DNA of 64,000 bases, from contig CAWJXB010000006.1 in the NCBI GenBank assembly GCA_963846775.1, forward strand, positions 1,426,001 to 1,490,000. The letters run 5' to 3'. Below the pieces are notes generated by a model that saw only the letters and a list, made by a program, of their open reading frames with translations, was not told the origin of the DNA and did not search any database. The stretch comes from CAVYXA01 sp963846775. GTDB lineage: Bacteria > Verrucomicrobiota > Verrucomicrobiia > Chthoniobacterales > UBA10450. Numbering within the stretch: the stretch's first letter is position 1; every line of letters begins with the position of its first letter. Both the position numbers and the translations under genes were made by a program. This document shows, in pieces, positions 34,186-41,525 of this stretch.

Positions 34186-34434
34186 GTTTAGCGCCAAAGG
34201 CGCAGCATTCATCTTAAGCCTGGGGCGACGCCCCAGGATTGCCGTAGGGCCGCACGCGAGCGCTGAAGGCGCGATTCACTTTCGGTCAAATATCCCACAC
34301 AGGGGCAACATCTTTTCCGACGCCAACGGTTTAATATGGATGAATCGCGCTTTCAGCGCTTGGTTTCGGGCCGATCAAGTTCCTGGGGCCGTGCCCCAGG
34401 CTGGAAATGAAACAGCGCCTTTGGCGCTGATCCA
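34186..34434. repeat. Long nested palindromic element, copy B (best preserved)
   Basis: The gap between nuoM and nuoN has no gene. Its blocks are TTTAGCGCCAAAGGCGC, CCTGGGGCG-A-CGCCCCAGG, AGCGCTGAAGGCGCGATTCA, a 70-bp spacer, TGAATCGCGCTTTCAGCGCT, CCTGGGGC-CGT-GCCCCAGG, and AGCGCCTTTGGCGCT. Each left block has its inverted partner on the right in mirror order, and the smaller blocks are hairpins themselves. Confidence 0.8.
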
Positions 34435-34473
34435 CACCCATCAGGGATCGCTTTGGATTATCGAACTGCCACA

Positions 34474-35937
34474 ATGATTGCAGCGCCGATACTCGAAATT
34501 GCCGTGCTCATTCTCGGGATGTCGATCCTGATCGTAGAAGCATTCGCCACTAAGATCGACAGGCGTGTCTTTGCTTTTGTCGGAATTGCCGGTTTGGTCC
34601 TGGTGCTGGTCGGTACCTTCTTCCTCGCCCCGGATTCTTCCACGAATCGCCTAACGGGTTTGTGGAGTTTTTACACGGCCGATCCATTGTCGATCTTCTT
34701 TAAACGATTCGCGCTCGTCACCACCATTCTCGTTCTCGTCATGATGATCGATTACACGCCGGTCGTGCTCCAGGAGAGGCGACTTTCCAGTCGCGCAGAC
34801 GACGCGACTCGGCGGCTGGAAAACCGCCGCTCCTCGGTTGCTCTTGGCGAGTTTTTCGCTCTCCCGATCTTTACGTGTGCCGGTCTGATGTATCTCGTCT
34901 CCGCCATCGATTTCATTTTCATTTTCGTCGCGCTCGAGCTGGTCACGATTTCGTTTTACGTTCTCGTTAGTTTTACCCGAAAAAATCCGATCACGCTCGA
35001 AGCCGGGGTGAAATATCTCGTGCTCAGCGCGCTCTCGACCGGCTTTCTCGTGTATGGGATTACCTGGATTTTCGGCGCGACCGGCGAAACGAATCTGCAA
35101 CGAATCACCGGCGCGCTGGCCAATCCTTCCACGGAACAAAACGCGGCGCTGTTCGGCATGGTGCTGGTGCTGGTCGCGCTCGGATTCAAGATCGCCGCCG
35201 TTCCCTTTCAAATCTGGGTGCCGGATGTTTATCAAGGCGCGCCCACGCCGGTAACAGCGTTTCTCTCCGTCGGATCGAAAGCCGCCGGCTTCGTCGTTCT
35301 GCTGCGTGTGCTACAGCCGTTTGTGATTCTCCCGCAAACGCAACGCCTCATTGTTCTCCTGGCGTTGCTCACGTTGATCTACGGCAATCTCGCCGCGCTG
35401 CCGCAAAGCAATCTGAAACGTCTCCTGGCGTATTCCAGCGTCGCCCACGCCGGGTATTTGTTGGTCGGCGTCGCCAGTTTCGACAATCAAGCTGTCGCCT
35501 TTTATCTGACCGCGTATCTCGTGATGACGCTGCTCAGCTTCGCCGTCCTGATCATCGTCGCGCAAACAACGGGTGAACAGATTGCCGACTTCGATGGCCT
35601 GGCCAAACGCTCCCCTTTCCTCGCGTTCGCCATGTTGATTGGAATGGCCTCGCTCGCCGGAATCCCGTTCACCGCCGGCTTCCTCGGCAAATTCTTCATC
35701 TTCTACGCCGCCCTCGCCCAACACCAGATTGCCCTCGTCGCCGTCGGCGTGATCACCGTCGGTTGCGGTTTCTATTACTATCTCAAGGTCGTCCGCGCCA
35801 TGTATTGGCAACCCGCCACGAAGATCGACAACATCTCGATCAACGCACTCTCGCGCGTCGCTATCACCACGCTCATCATCGCCACGATCTGGCTCGGCGT
35901 TTATCCGCAGCCGATCTTTGACGCGTTGAAACGTTAA
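34474..35937 (+). CDS. nuoN: NADH-quinone oxidoreductase subunit N (with in-frame repeat insertion)
   Basis: Proximal antiporter-like subunit. Recognised by FIFVALELVTISFYVLVSFT, GFKIAAVPFQIWVPDVYQGAPTPVTAFLSVGSKAAGF, LPQSNLKRLLAYSSVAHAGYLLVG and GIPFTAGFLGKFFIF. The start ATG 34474 gives MIAAPILEIAVLIL; a TTG at 34453 is also open. Residues ~101-120 (ERRLSSRADDATRRLENRRS) are unlike NuoN, very basic, and encoded by a 60-bp palindrome with a relative at 38221. They sit in the loop between two early helices, so the pump may still fold. It is the last gene of the nuo cluster. Confidence 0.95.
   Translation: MIAAPILEIAVLILGMSILIVEAFATKIDRRVFAFVGIAGLVLVLVGTFFLAPDSSTNRLTGLWSFYTADPLSIFFKRFALVTTILVLVMMIDYTPVVLQERRLSSRADDATRRLENRRSSVALGEFFALPIFTCAGLMYLVSAIDFIFIFVALELVTISFYVLVSFTRKNPITLEAGVKYLVLSALSTGFLVYGITWIFGATGETNLQRITGALANPSTEQNAALFGMVLVLVALGFKIAAVPFQIWVPDVYQGAPTPVTAFLSVGSKAAGFVVLLRVLQPFVILPQTQRLIVLLALLTLIYGNLAALPQSNLKRLLAYSSVAHAGYLLVGVASFDNQAVAFYLTAYLVMTLLSFAVLIIVAQTTGEQIADFDGLAKRSPFLAFAMLIGMASLAGIPFTAGFLGKFFIFYAALAQHQIALVAVGVITVGCGFYYYLKVVRAMYWQPATKIDNISINALSRVAITTLIIATIWLGVYPQPIFDALKR
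34773..34832. repeat. 60-bp palindromic repeat inserted in frame inside nuoN
   Basis: GGAG at one end and CTCC at the other bound two hairpin units. The right unit, read on the minus strand, is GGAGCGGCGG-T-TTTCCAGCCGCCG, which differs by one base from the intergenic unit at 38221-38244. The length of 60 bp keeps the nuoN frame. Confidence 0.75.
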
Positions 35938-35944
35938 AAACCGT

Positions 35945-36029
35945 TACAAAGTTACAAGGGTTACAACGGCTAAAGCTCTCGCGTTCGCGAAGCGAATTCT
36001 TCTTTAACTTTGTGACCTTGTAACCTTTT
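35945..36029. repeat. GTTACAAGG-type inverted repeat between convergent genes
   Basis: GTTACAAAGTTACAAGGGTT on the left and AACTTTGTGACCTTGTAACC on the right are largely complementary. They lie between the nuoN stop and the stop of the minus-strand aminotransferase gene. The hairpin may terminate both transcripts. Confidence 0.6.
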
Positions 36030-37125
36030 AACGAACCGACATGCAGTCCTCCAGGCAGGCGAGGAGATGGGCGACTGTTTCGTCGGTTTCGTCGCCCATG
36101 TTGGACAAACGAAAGGTTTGGCCCCGGAGTTTGCCGTAGCCGGGGTCTATGACGAGGTGATGTTTTTCGCGTAAGCGGCGCGTCAGTTCGAGCACGTCGA
36201 TCCCTTTGTTGTTCCGGACACAGGTGAGCGTTTTTGAGCGGAAACCTTCCTCGGCAAAAAAGTCGAAGCCGGTCCGTTTCACCCAATCGTGCACGAGCGC
36301 GTTGGTGCGAGCGTGACGCGCATAACGTGGTTCCAGTCCTTCCACAAGGATTTCGTCGAGCTTTGATTGCAGGGCGAAGATATGGCCGATACTGGGCGTG
36401 GTTGGCGTCGTCCATTCACCTTGCTGCTTCTTGAATTCGAGGAAATCGAAGTAGTACCCGCGATGGTCGATCGTCGCGGTGCGGGCGAACGCTTTTTCGG
36501 AAACGCTAAAGAGCGAAAAGCCCGGCGGGAGGGCGAGCGCTTTTTGTGAACCGGTGAGCAGGACGTCGATCCCAAGTGCGTCCATGTCGATCTTCATGCC
36601 GGAAAAAGATGAGACCGTGTCCACAATCAGAACGACCTCGGGAAATTTCGCGAGCGTGCAGCATATTTCGGGTAGCGGATTCATCACGCCAGTGGAGGTT
36701 TCGTTGTGAATCAGGGTGACAGTGTCGAATTTTCCAGAGGCGAGCTTCAGATCGATATCTCGCTGGTCGATGTGTTTGCCCCAATCGACTTGCAACGGCT
36801 CGGCGTTTTTGCCGCAGCGGCGTGCGACGTCTAGCCATTTATCGGAGAACGCGCCGCACATGCAACAGAGCAGTCCGGAGCCGGACTGGCGGTTTTCGCC
36901 CACGAGGTTGCGGATCGACGCTTCCATGACACCCCAGGCCGACGAGCTGGAAAGGAATACCGGCTGTTTCGTGCCGAACAATGTTTGCAGCTTTGGGTAA
37001 ATCTCGCGGTACAGATTTTTGAAATCGTTGCCGCGATGCCCGATCATCGGGCGGGCGAAGGCAGAGAGTGTCTTCTCGGAAACTTCGACCGGGCCGGGAG
37101 TGAAAAGCTTGTCGTGTGGGAGCAT
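36028..37125 (-). CDS. Class V aminotransferase (alanine-glyoxylate / serine-pyruvate type)
   Basis: PLP-dependent enzyme of fold type I. It opens LFTPGPVEVSEKTLSAFARPMIGHRG, the usual start for this group. It has VVLIVDTVSSFSGMKIDMDALG with the PLP-pyridine aspartate, and LLTGSQKALALPPGFSLFSVS with the Schiff-base lysine. The C-terminal KLRGQTFRLSNMGDET arginine probably binds the substrate carboxylate. Length from ATG 37125 is 365 residues; an open extension to 37149 adds only eight. The substrate (alanine-glyoxylate, serine-glyoxylate or phosphonate-related) cannot be fixed. It is divergent from the beta-propeller gene. Confidence 0.85.
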   Translation of the reverse strand: MLPHDKLFTPGPVEVSEKTLSAFARPMIGHRGNDFKNLYREIYPKLQTLFGTKQPVFLSSSSAWGVMEASIRNLVGENRQSGSGLLCCMCGAFSDKWLDVARRCGKNAEPLQVDWGKHIDQRDIDLKLASGKFDTVTLIHNETSTGVMNPLPEICCTLAKFPEVVLIVDTVSSFSGMKIDMDALGIDVLLTGSQKALALPPGFSLFSVSEKAFARTATIDHRGYYFDFLEFKKQQGEWTTPTTPSIGHIFALQSKLDEILVEGLEPRYARHARTNALVHDWVKRTGFDFFAEEGFRSKTLTCVRNNKGIDVLELTRRLREKHHLVIDPGYGKLRGQTFRLSNMGDETDETVAHLLACLEDCMSVR

Positions 37126-37201
37126 GAAAAAACATCGAACGCCCAACATCGAACGTCCAACGCCGAATTTGCTCCGGTTAGCGCGCGTGATTCATTGCAG
37201 C

Positions 37202-38221
37202 ATGAACTGTCGATTGTGGCTGGCTTTGGTGATCTTGCTCACCGCAAGCGTCTTTCTCGCACAAGCGGAATCGCCTAACTATTCCGTGTTCGTCAGCAAT
37301 GAACGCTCGGGCGATGTCACGGTAATTGATGGTGCCACCGATGCGGTGGTCGCAACATTTCCGGTGGGCAAACGGCCACGCGGAATTCATGCGTCGCCCG
37401 ACGGCAAACGCATTTTTGTCGTCTTAAGCGGCTCACCACGAATGGCGCCGGGCGTGGATGAAAGTCGCGTCCCGGCGGACAAAACGGCGGACGCGCTCGG
37501 CGTGATTGATCCGGTGGCGCGCAAATTGATCGATCGTTGGCACGTCGGATCCGATCCGGAGCAATTCGCCATTAGCAAAGATAGCCAGTTCGCCTTCATC
37601 GCGAATGAAGACGATGCCAGCGCCGCAATTGTCGATCTGAGCTCCGGCCAGCCGCGCGGAAAGGTGAGGGTTTCGCCGGAACCGGAAGGCGTGGGTGTGA
37701 ACCCGGTGAACGGCGAAGTTTATGTCACGTGCGAGGAAAACGGCGATGTGTTCGCCATCGTGCCGGATGCGCAGCGCGTCGTAGCCAAAATCGACGTCGG
37801 CGGCCGGCCGCGCTCGATTGCGTTTCTTCCCGATGGTTCGCGCGGATATGTCGCATGCGAGACCGGCGGTTATGTGGCGGTAATCGATCCGCATGACCAC
37901 AAGTTGATGACGAAAGTCCAATTGCCCCAAGGCTCATTGCCAATGGGCAGCGTCGTTTCGGCCAATGGAAAAGAGGTTTATGTCTCGACTGGTCGCGGAA
38001 ATGCGGTGGCGTTGATCGACTCGGCCACCAACTCACTGGTGACAACAATTCCCGTCGGCAAACGCGCCTGGGGCATCGCGCTCAGTCCCGACGGATCGAA
38101 ACTCTACACTGCTAACGGCGCTTCGAATGACGTCTCGGTGGTGGATTTGAAAACGCGCAAGGAACTGAAACGGATCAAATGCGGCGACGGCCCGTGGGGT
38201 ATATCAGTTGTTAGGCAGTAG
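37202..38221 (+). CDS. Secreted YVTN-type beta-propeller protein
   Basis: About 339 residues with a signal peptide (WLALVILLTASVFLAQA, then ESPNYSVFV). Seven to eight repeats with a YVxN/VIDxxT rhythm follow: VFVSNERSGDVTVIDGATDA, FAFIANEDDASAAIVDLSSG, VYVTCEENGDVFAIVPDAQ, GYVACETGGYVAVIDPHDH and LYTANGASNDVSVVDLKTRK. The order and spacing resemble the periplasmic propeller associated with PQQ-dependent alcohol catabolism. No quinoprotein dehydrogenase is nearby, so that role is not supported by context. The ATG at 37202 directly precedes the signal peptide; the longer open frame upstream is artefactual. Confidence 0.8.
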   Translation: MNCRLWLALVILLTASVFLAQAESPNYSVFVSNERSGDVTVIDGATDAVVATFPVGKRPRGIHASPDGKRIFVVLSGSPRMAPGVDESRVPADKTADALGVIDPVARKLIDRWHVGSDPEQFAISKDSQFAFIANEDDASAAIVDLSSGQPRGKVRVSPEPEGVGVNPVNGEVYVTCEENGDVFAIVPDAQRVVAKIDVGGRPRSIAFLPDGSRGYVACETGGYVAVIDPHDHKLMTKVQLPQGSLPMGSVVSANGKEVYVSTGRGNAVALIDSATNSLVTTIPVGKRAWGIALSPDGSKLYTANGASNDVSVVDLKTRKELKRIKCGDGPWGISVVRQ

Positions 38222-38293
38222 GAGCGGCGGCTTTCCAGCCGCCGACGGGAAAGGAAAAGACGCGCAACACGGCGCCTGGAAAGGCGCCGCGCC
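38221..38293. repeat. Bipartite palindrome, GGAGCGGCGGCTTTCCAGCC type
   Basis: A left unit (38221-38244) with hairpin GGCGGCTTTCCAGCCGCC and a right, inverted unit with GGCGCCTGGAAAGGCGCC follow the propeller stop codon. It is the intergenic relative of the repeat inside nuoN. Confidence 0.75.
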
Positions 38294-38344
38294 GAATCGC
38301 GAAAAAGTGTTTGCGACTGCGGCAGCACGCCGCTAAAAGCTTGC

Positions 38345-39496
38345 ATGACTGACACTGCACCTCCGGCCGCGCCGTGGACACGGCAGAATCCTTTTCCGGG
38401 AAAGCTGGCGGTTAACCGGCGACTGAGCGGACCCGATTCGGAAAAGGATACGCGTCATTTCGAGATCGATCTCGGCGGCTGGGGATTAAATTTCGAACCG
38501 GGCGACTCGATTGCGGTCTATCCAACGAACGATCCCGGGCTGGTTGAAGAAATAATACGGATGCTGGGGGCAAATGGCGATGAGCTGGTGACGGTGGCTA
38601 AAACGCAAAAGCCGTTTCGCCAGGCCCTACTGCGTGATTGCTCGATTACCAAACCAACTTCGAAGTTTTTGAAAGCCATCGTCGAACGTGCATCGGCAGC
38701 GCCATTTCTGAAGGAATTGCTCGATCCCAAGCGGAAACAAGACCTCGACAATCTCCTTTGGGGGATGGAGGTGATCGATTTTTTGCTCGAGCATCCGTCG
38801 GCAAAATTTAAGCCGGAAGAATTCGTGGCACTGCTCACGAAGTTGCAGCCGCGGCTTTATTCAGTGGCGTCGAGTCTACGGGTTTTTCCTGATCGCGTGC
38901 ATTTGATTGTCGATGTTGTGCTCTACGAAAGTCGTGGCCGGGCCCGCAAGGGCGTATGTTCGACATTTCTGGCAGAACGCGCAGACCGCGTTCCGGTGCC
39001 GGTGTATCCGAGCCTGGCCAAACATTTTCACATGCCGGAGGACGGGAACATTCCGCTAATCATGATTGGACCGGGCACCGGTATCGCGCCGTTTCGCGCA
39101 TTTTTACAGGAGCGGCAAGCGCGCGGTGCCAAAGGAAGAAACTGGCTCTTCTTCGGGGCCCAACACGAACAGTGCGATTACGCCTATAAGGAAGATTGGG
39201 AACGGTTCACGCACGAAGGCCTGTTGACTCGACTCGATTGCGCATGGTCGCGGGATCAGGCGCACAAGATTTACGTTCAGAACAAAATGCTCGAGAACGC
39301 GGCGGAAATCTGGAAATGGATCGACCGCGATGGTGCGCAATTTTTTGTCTGCGGGGACGCCAGGAGAATGGCCAAGGACGTCGATGCTGCTTTACGCAAG
39401 ATCGTGCAGGAACAAGGCGGCAAGAACGTGGAAGAGGCCAACGCGTACGTGGAAAAACTCAAGAACGAGAAACGTTACAAGCGCGACGTTTACTGA
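38345..39496 (+). CDS. CysJ-like FAD/NADPH reductase lacking the flavodoxin domain
   Basis: The 383-residue protein corresponds to the FAD- and NADPH-binding half of sulfite reductase flavoprotein. FAD-domain motifs RLYSVASS and GVCSTFLAER, then GPGTGIAPFRAFLQER, NWLFFGAQHEQCDYAYKEDW and FFVCGDARRMAKDVDAAL (NADPH) are in order. The C-terminus RYKRDVY is the aromatic-ended CysJ tail. The FMN/flavodoxin domain is absent, so electrons probably pass to a separate partner. A diverged copy of its last ~85 bp and trailing repeat is found at 43096-43222, beyond the pilin cluster. Confidence 0.88.
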   Translation: MTDTAPPAAPWTRQNPFPGKLAVNRRLSGPDSEKDTRHFEIDLGGWGLNFEPGDSIAVYPTNDPGLVEEIIRMLGANGDELVTVAKTQKPFRQALLRDCSITKPTSKFLKAIVERASAAPFLKELLDPKRKQDLDNLLWGMEVIDFLLEHPSAKFKPEEFVALLTKLQPRLYSVASSLRVFPDRVHLIVDVVLYESRGRARKGVCSTFLAERADRVPVPVYPSLAKHFHMPEDGNIPLIMIGPGTGIAPFRAFLQERQARGAKGRNWLFFGAQHEQCDYAYKEDWERFTHEGLLTRLDCAWSRDQAHKIYVQNKMLENAAEIWKWIDRDGAQFFVCGDARRMAKDVDAALRKIVQEQGGKNVEEANAYVEKLKNEKRYKRDVY

Positions 39497-39548
39497 TTGG
39501 AGTGTTGGAATGATGGAGTATTAAGCAACCCACTACTCCATTAACTCC
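39496..39548. repeat. ATGGAGT-type repeat after the CysJ-like gene, copy 2
   Basis: TTGGAGTGTTGGAATGATGG and CCACTACTCCATTAACTCC halves form an imperfect palindrome that begins at the stop codon. The same arrangement follows the relic 3' end at 43180. Confidence 0.65.
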
Positions 39549-39611
39549 GCGTCGCCAGACTCCAATATCAAATTGCCGGGGTTCGCCTGATCGAATCGGG
39601 AACGAACTAGA

Positions 39612-40188
39612 CTAGCGATTATCTTCGAACCAGCTGACGATCCTGTAGTTGTCAATCAGACCGCCATCGCCCATGGCTTCGTCGTAGTGAAGATTGGTGA
39701 CGCCATTCATGGTGACGGTTTTCCCAACGATCGAACCATAGAAATGGCCATTGCTGCCGCCGCCATTGATGGTCACGTCGTGGTTCGGCGCGTACAGGGC
39801 AGCCATGATCTGGCTGTTGCCGCCCAAGCTTACGTGCGGAGTGTGGTTGCCGGAAGGCTGGATTCCAAAAAGCTGCATGTGCAGGGGGTTACTATCCATG
39901 TTCAAAATGCCGTTGCCCCCGGAGTCGATATTCCCAGCGAAATAAATCTTCGTGTTTACCCCCGGTTGCGAAATGATCTGCCCATTGCCAGTGACAGAAA
40001 CGTCGCCGGTCACGTGATCCCGGACTCCGAAGCCAGCAAACGCTTCCTGCCAAGTGGAGGTTTGCAGAGCGCTATGATAGTTGACATTGACCACACGGAT
40101 TACTTCCGCGGCGAAGATGGAGAGGATAGCGAGCGCTATCACGGCCCAGCAGCACGCTTCCGCAGTTGCTAGGTTGTTGATTTCTCAT
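39612..40188 (-). pseudogene. PilX/DUF7305-like gene, internally deleted and frameshifted paralogue
   Basis: The start ATG at 40188 overlaps the stop of the preceding pilin gene. The first ~20 codons align with the full paralogue (41526-42974) until one T is missing in the codon for the conserved tryptophan. The frame then continues as VIALAILSIFAAEVIRVVNV. After QEAFAGFGV the sequence jumps to DVSVTGNGQIISQPGVNTKI, the last ~130 residues of the family, so about 300 codons are deleted. The end (SWFEDNR) is nearly identical to the paralogue. It is non-functional as it stands. Confidence 0.75.
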
Positions 40189-40790
40189 TAGTAAACTCCG
40201 CTTGGAATGTCGGTCCGGTTATTGCGCAATAACGTCGTGTTGTAGAAGGCCGTCCCGGCGATCGCGTCCGGCGACGCGCCACTGACTCTGTAAATCGGCT
40301 TGAAGGTGATTCGAGTGGTCACCACCTTGCTGAGGTCAGTGATGTCGAAAACGAAATCGGCCACATTGGTCGCCAGCGCCACCGCTGGCCCGTCGTCTTC
40401 CTGGCGATAAATCTGGCTGCCGCTTAAATAGTAATGGATGCGGACCGAACTACCGGACGGTCCGTAAACCACGCCGCCGTGGCCATCGAGCGTGGGGGTA
40501 CGCGGGTTGCCCGAGCTGTCATAGTAATTAGGGATATTGATTGTCGTATCATTCTGCGCGGCCTGAACGCTGATGGCGCGGCGCAGGTCCTGGGCAAGAT
40601 AATCCGAGATGCGCATTTCATCGGCGTGATTGATGGCAAAATCGCTGCTCGCCGCGTAGTTACGCTCCAGGGAGGTAAACCCCATCAGAAGCACCATGCT
40701 GACAGCGGAAAAGATACCGGCGGCAACCATTACCTCCGAGAGAACAAGGCCCCCGCTGCACTGCTGTTTTTTCGTGCGAAACCCACTCAC
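40188..40790 (-). CDS. Type IV pilin-like (PilW-type) minor pilin
   Basis: About 200 residues with a class III signal: basic SGFRTKKQQCSGG, then LVLSEVMVAAGIFSAVSMVL with the glutamate at +5 of the mature helix. The C-terminal domain is rich in beta strands (VRIHYYLSGSQIYRQEDDGP, VTTRITFKPIYRV), typical of PilW. A GTG at 40790 or 40793 overlaps the upstream PilV-like stop, so coupling is likely; an upstream frame to 40880 is open but not needed. The family acts in the inner membrane and pilus tip complex. Confidence 0.7.
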   Translation of the reverse strand: MSGFRTKKQQCSGGLVLSEVMVAAGIFSAVSMVLLMGFTSLERNYAASSDFAINHADEMRISDYLAQDLRRAISVQAAQNDTTINIPNYYDSSGNPRTPTLDGHGGVVYGPSGSSVRIHYYLSGSQIYRQEDDGPAVALATNVADFVFDITDLSKVVTTRITFKPIYRVSGASPDAIAGTAFYNTTLLRNNRTDIPSGVY

Positions 40791-41290
40791 CACTTTGCTA
40801 CTCCTCCCTTGGCTAGAATCGCCACTGTTTGTCGCGCGTTGCTGCGCGCATTGGGCGACCCGATGTAATTGACGGTCCAAGTCACTTTGACGGCGTTCTC
40901 CGTCAGGAGCGCGTCGTTATTCACGATGGAGGCGACGCCCCCCGACCGTGTCAGTTGAATCGTACCAGTTGTGCCGCTTCCATACGCCGCGATGACAAGC
41001 GTCTCATTCAGACTTTTGAGTTGATTGGCGCCGGGCGCATCGGCGTTGAGTAAGTTTGTCTGTAGCCAATTCGCATCGGTCACTTGGTGCCAATTAGCGA
41101 TGCGAAGCGATTCGATTCGTTGCTGGAGCACCTGACTGGCGCAAGCGCTTTCACGCGCCATCTTAATCGTGCCCATGGACGAAGCGTTCATGGTAAAGAG
41201 CGAGGCTAGATAGAGGGCGGAAATGCCCGCTGCCATCATTGCCTCGACTATGGTTTGGCCAGCTTGATTGGATTTCTTGGTGAGGTTCAT
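40787..41290 (-). CDS. Type IV pilin-like (PilV-type) minor pilin
   Basis: The 167-residue product has the prepilin pattern KKSNQAGQTIVEAMMAAGIS, with cleavage after glycine, a neutral residue at +1 and glutamate at +5, then a hydrophobic helix. The rest, with QVLQQRIESLRIANWHQVTD, is like PilV/GspI-type minor pilins. It is upstream of the PilW-like gene and overlaps it by a few bases. An AT-rich 235-bp gap separates it from the PilX-like gene and carries a putative promoter. Confidence 0.75.
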   Translation of the reverse strand: MNLTKKSNQAGQTIVEAMMAAGISALYLASLFTMNASSMGTIKMARESACASQVLQQRIESLRIANWHQVTDANWLQTNLLNADAPGANQLKSLNETLVIAAYGSGTTGTIQLTRSGGVASIVNNDALLTENAVKVTWTVNYIGSPNARSNARQTVAILAKGGVAKW

Positions 41291-41327
41291 ATGAGCGGAT
41301 TAATACGAATTGTGGAGCACTAGCTGT

Positions 41328-41363
41328 ACCGATTTCCATAATTTCCATAAATTCTACCGACAG
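41328..41363 (-). promoter_or_regulatory. Putative upstream element of the pilin operon (copy 1)
   Basis: On the minus strand: CTGTCGGTAGAATTTATGG, then AAATTATGGAAATCGG. A related sequence (GTCGGATTATAGAAATTATA, then AGATTCGG) precedes the PilX-like gene at 43029-43059. The region is AT-rich compared with its surroundings. Confidence 0.35.
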
Positions 41364-41525
41364 TTTTTTGCTATTCTGAGAATTCTAATTAATTGCATAT
41401 CAATTCTGATAACGCTGAGATATAGATTTCTTGAACTTGAAAGCATTGCGCGCAATTTTGTCGCTATTACCACAGAAGATGGGCATCAGTTGGCACGTCC
41501 ATCGCGACGGAAACACGATCGTGTC

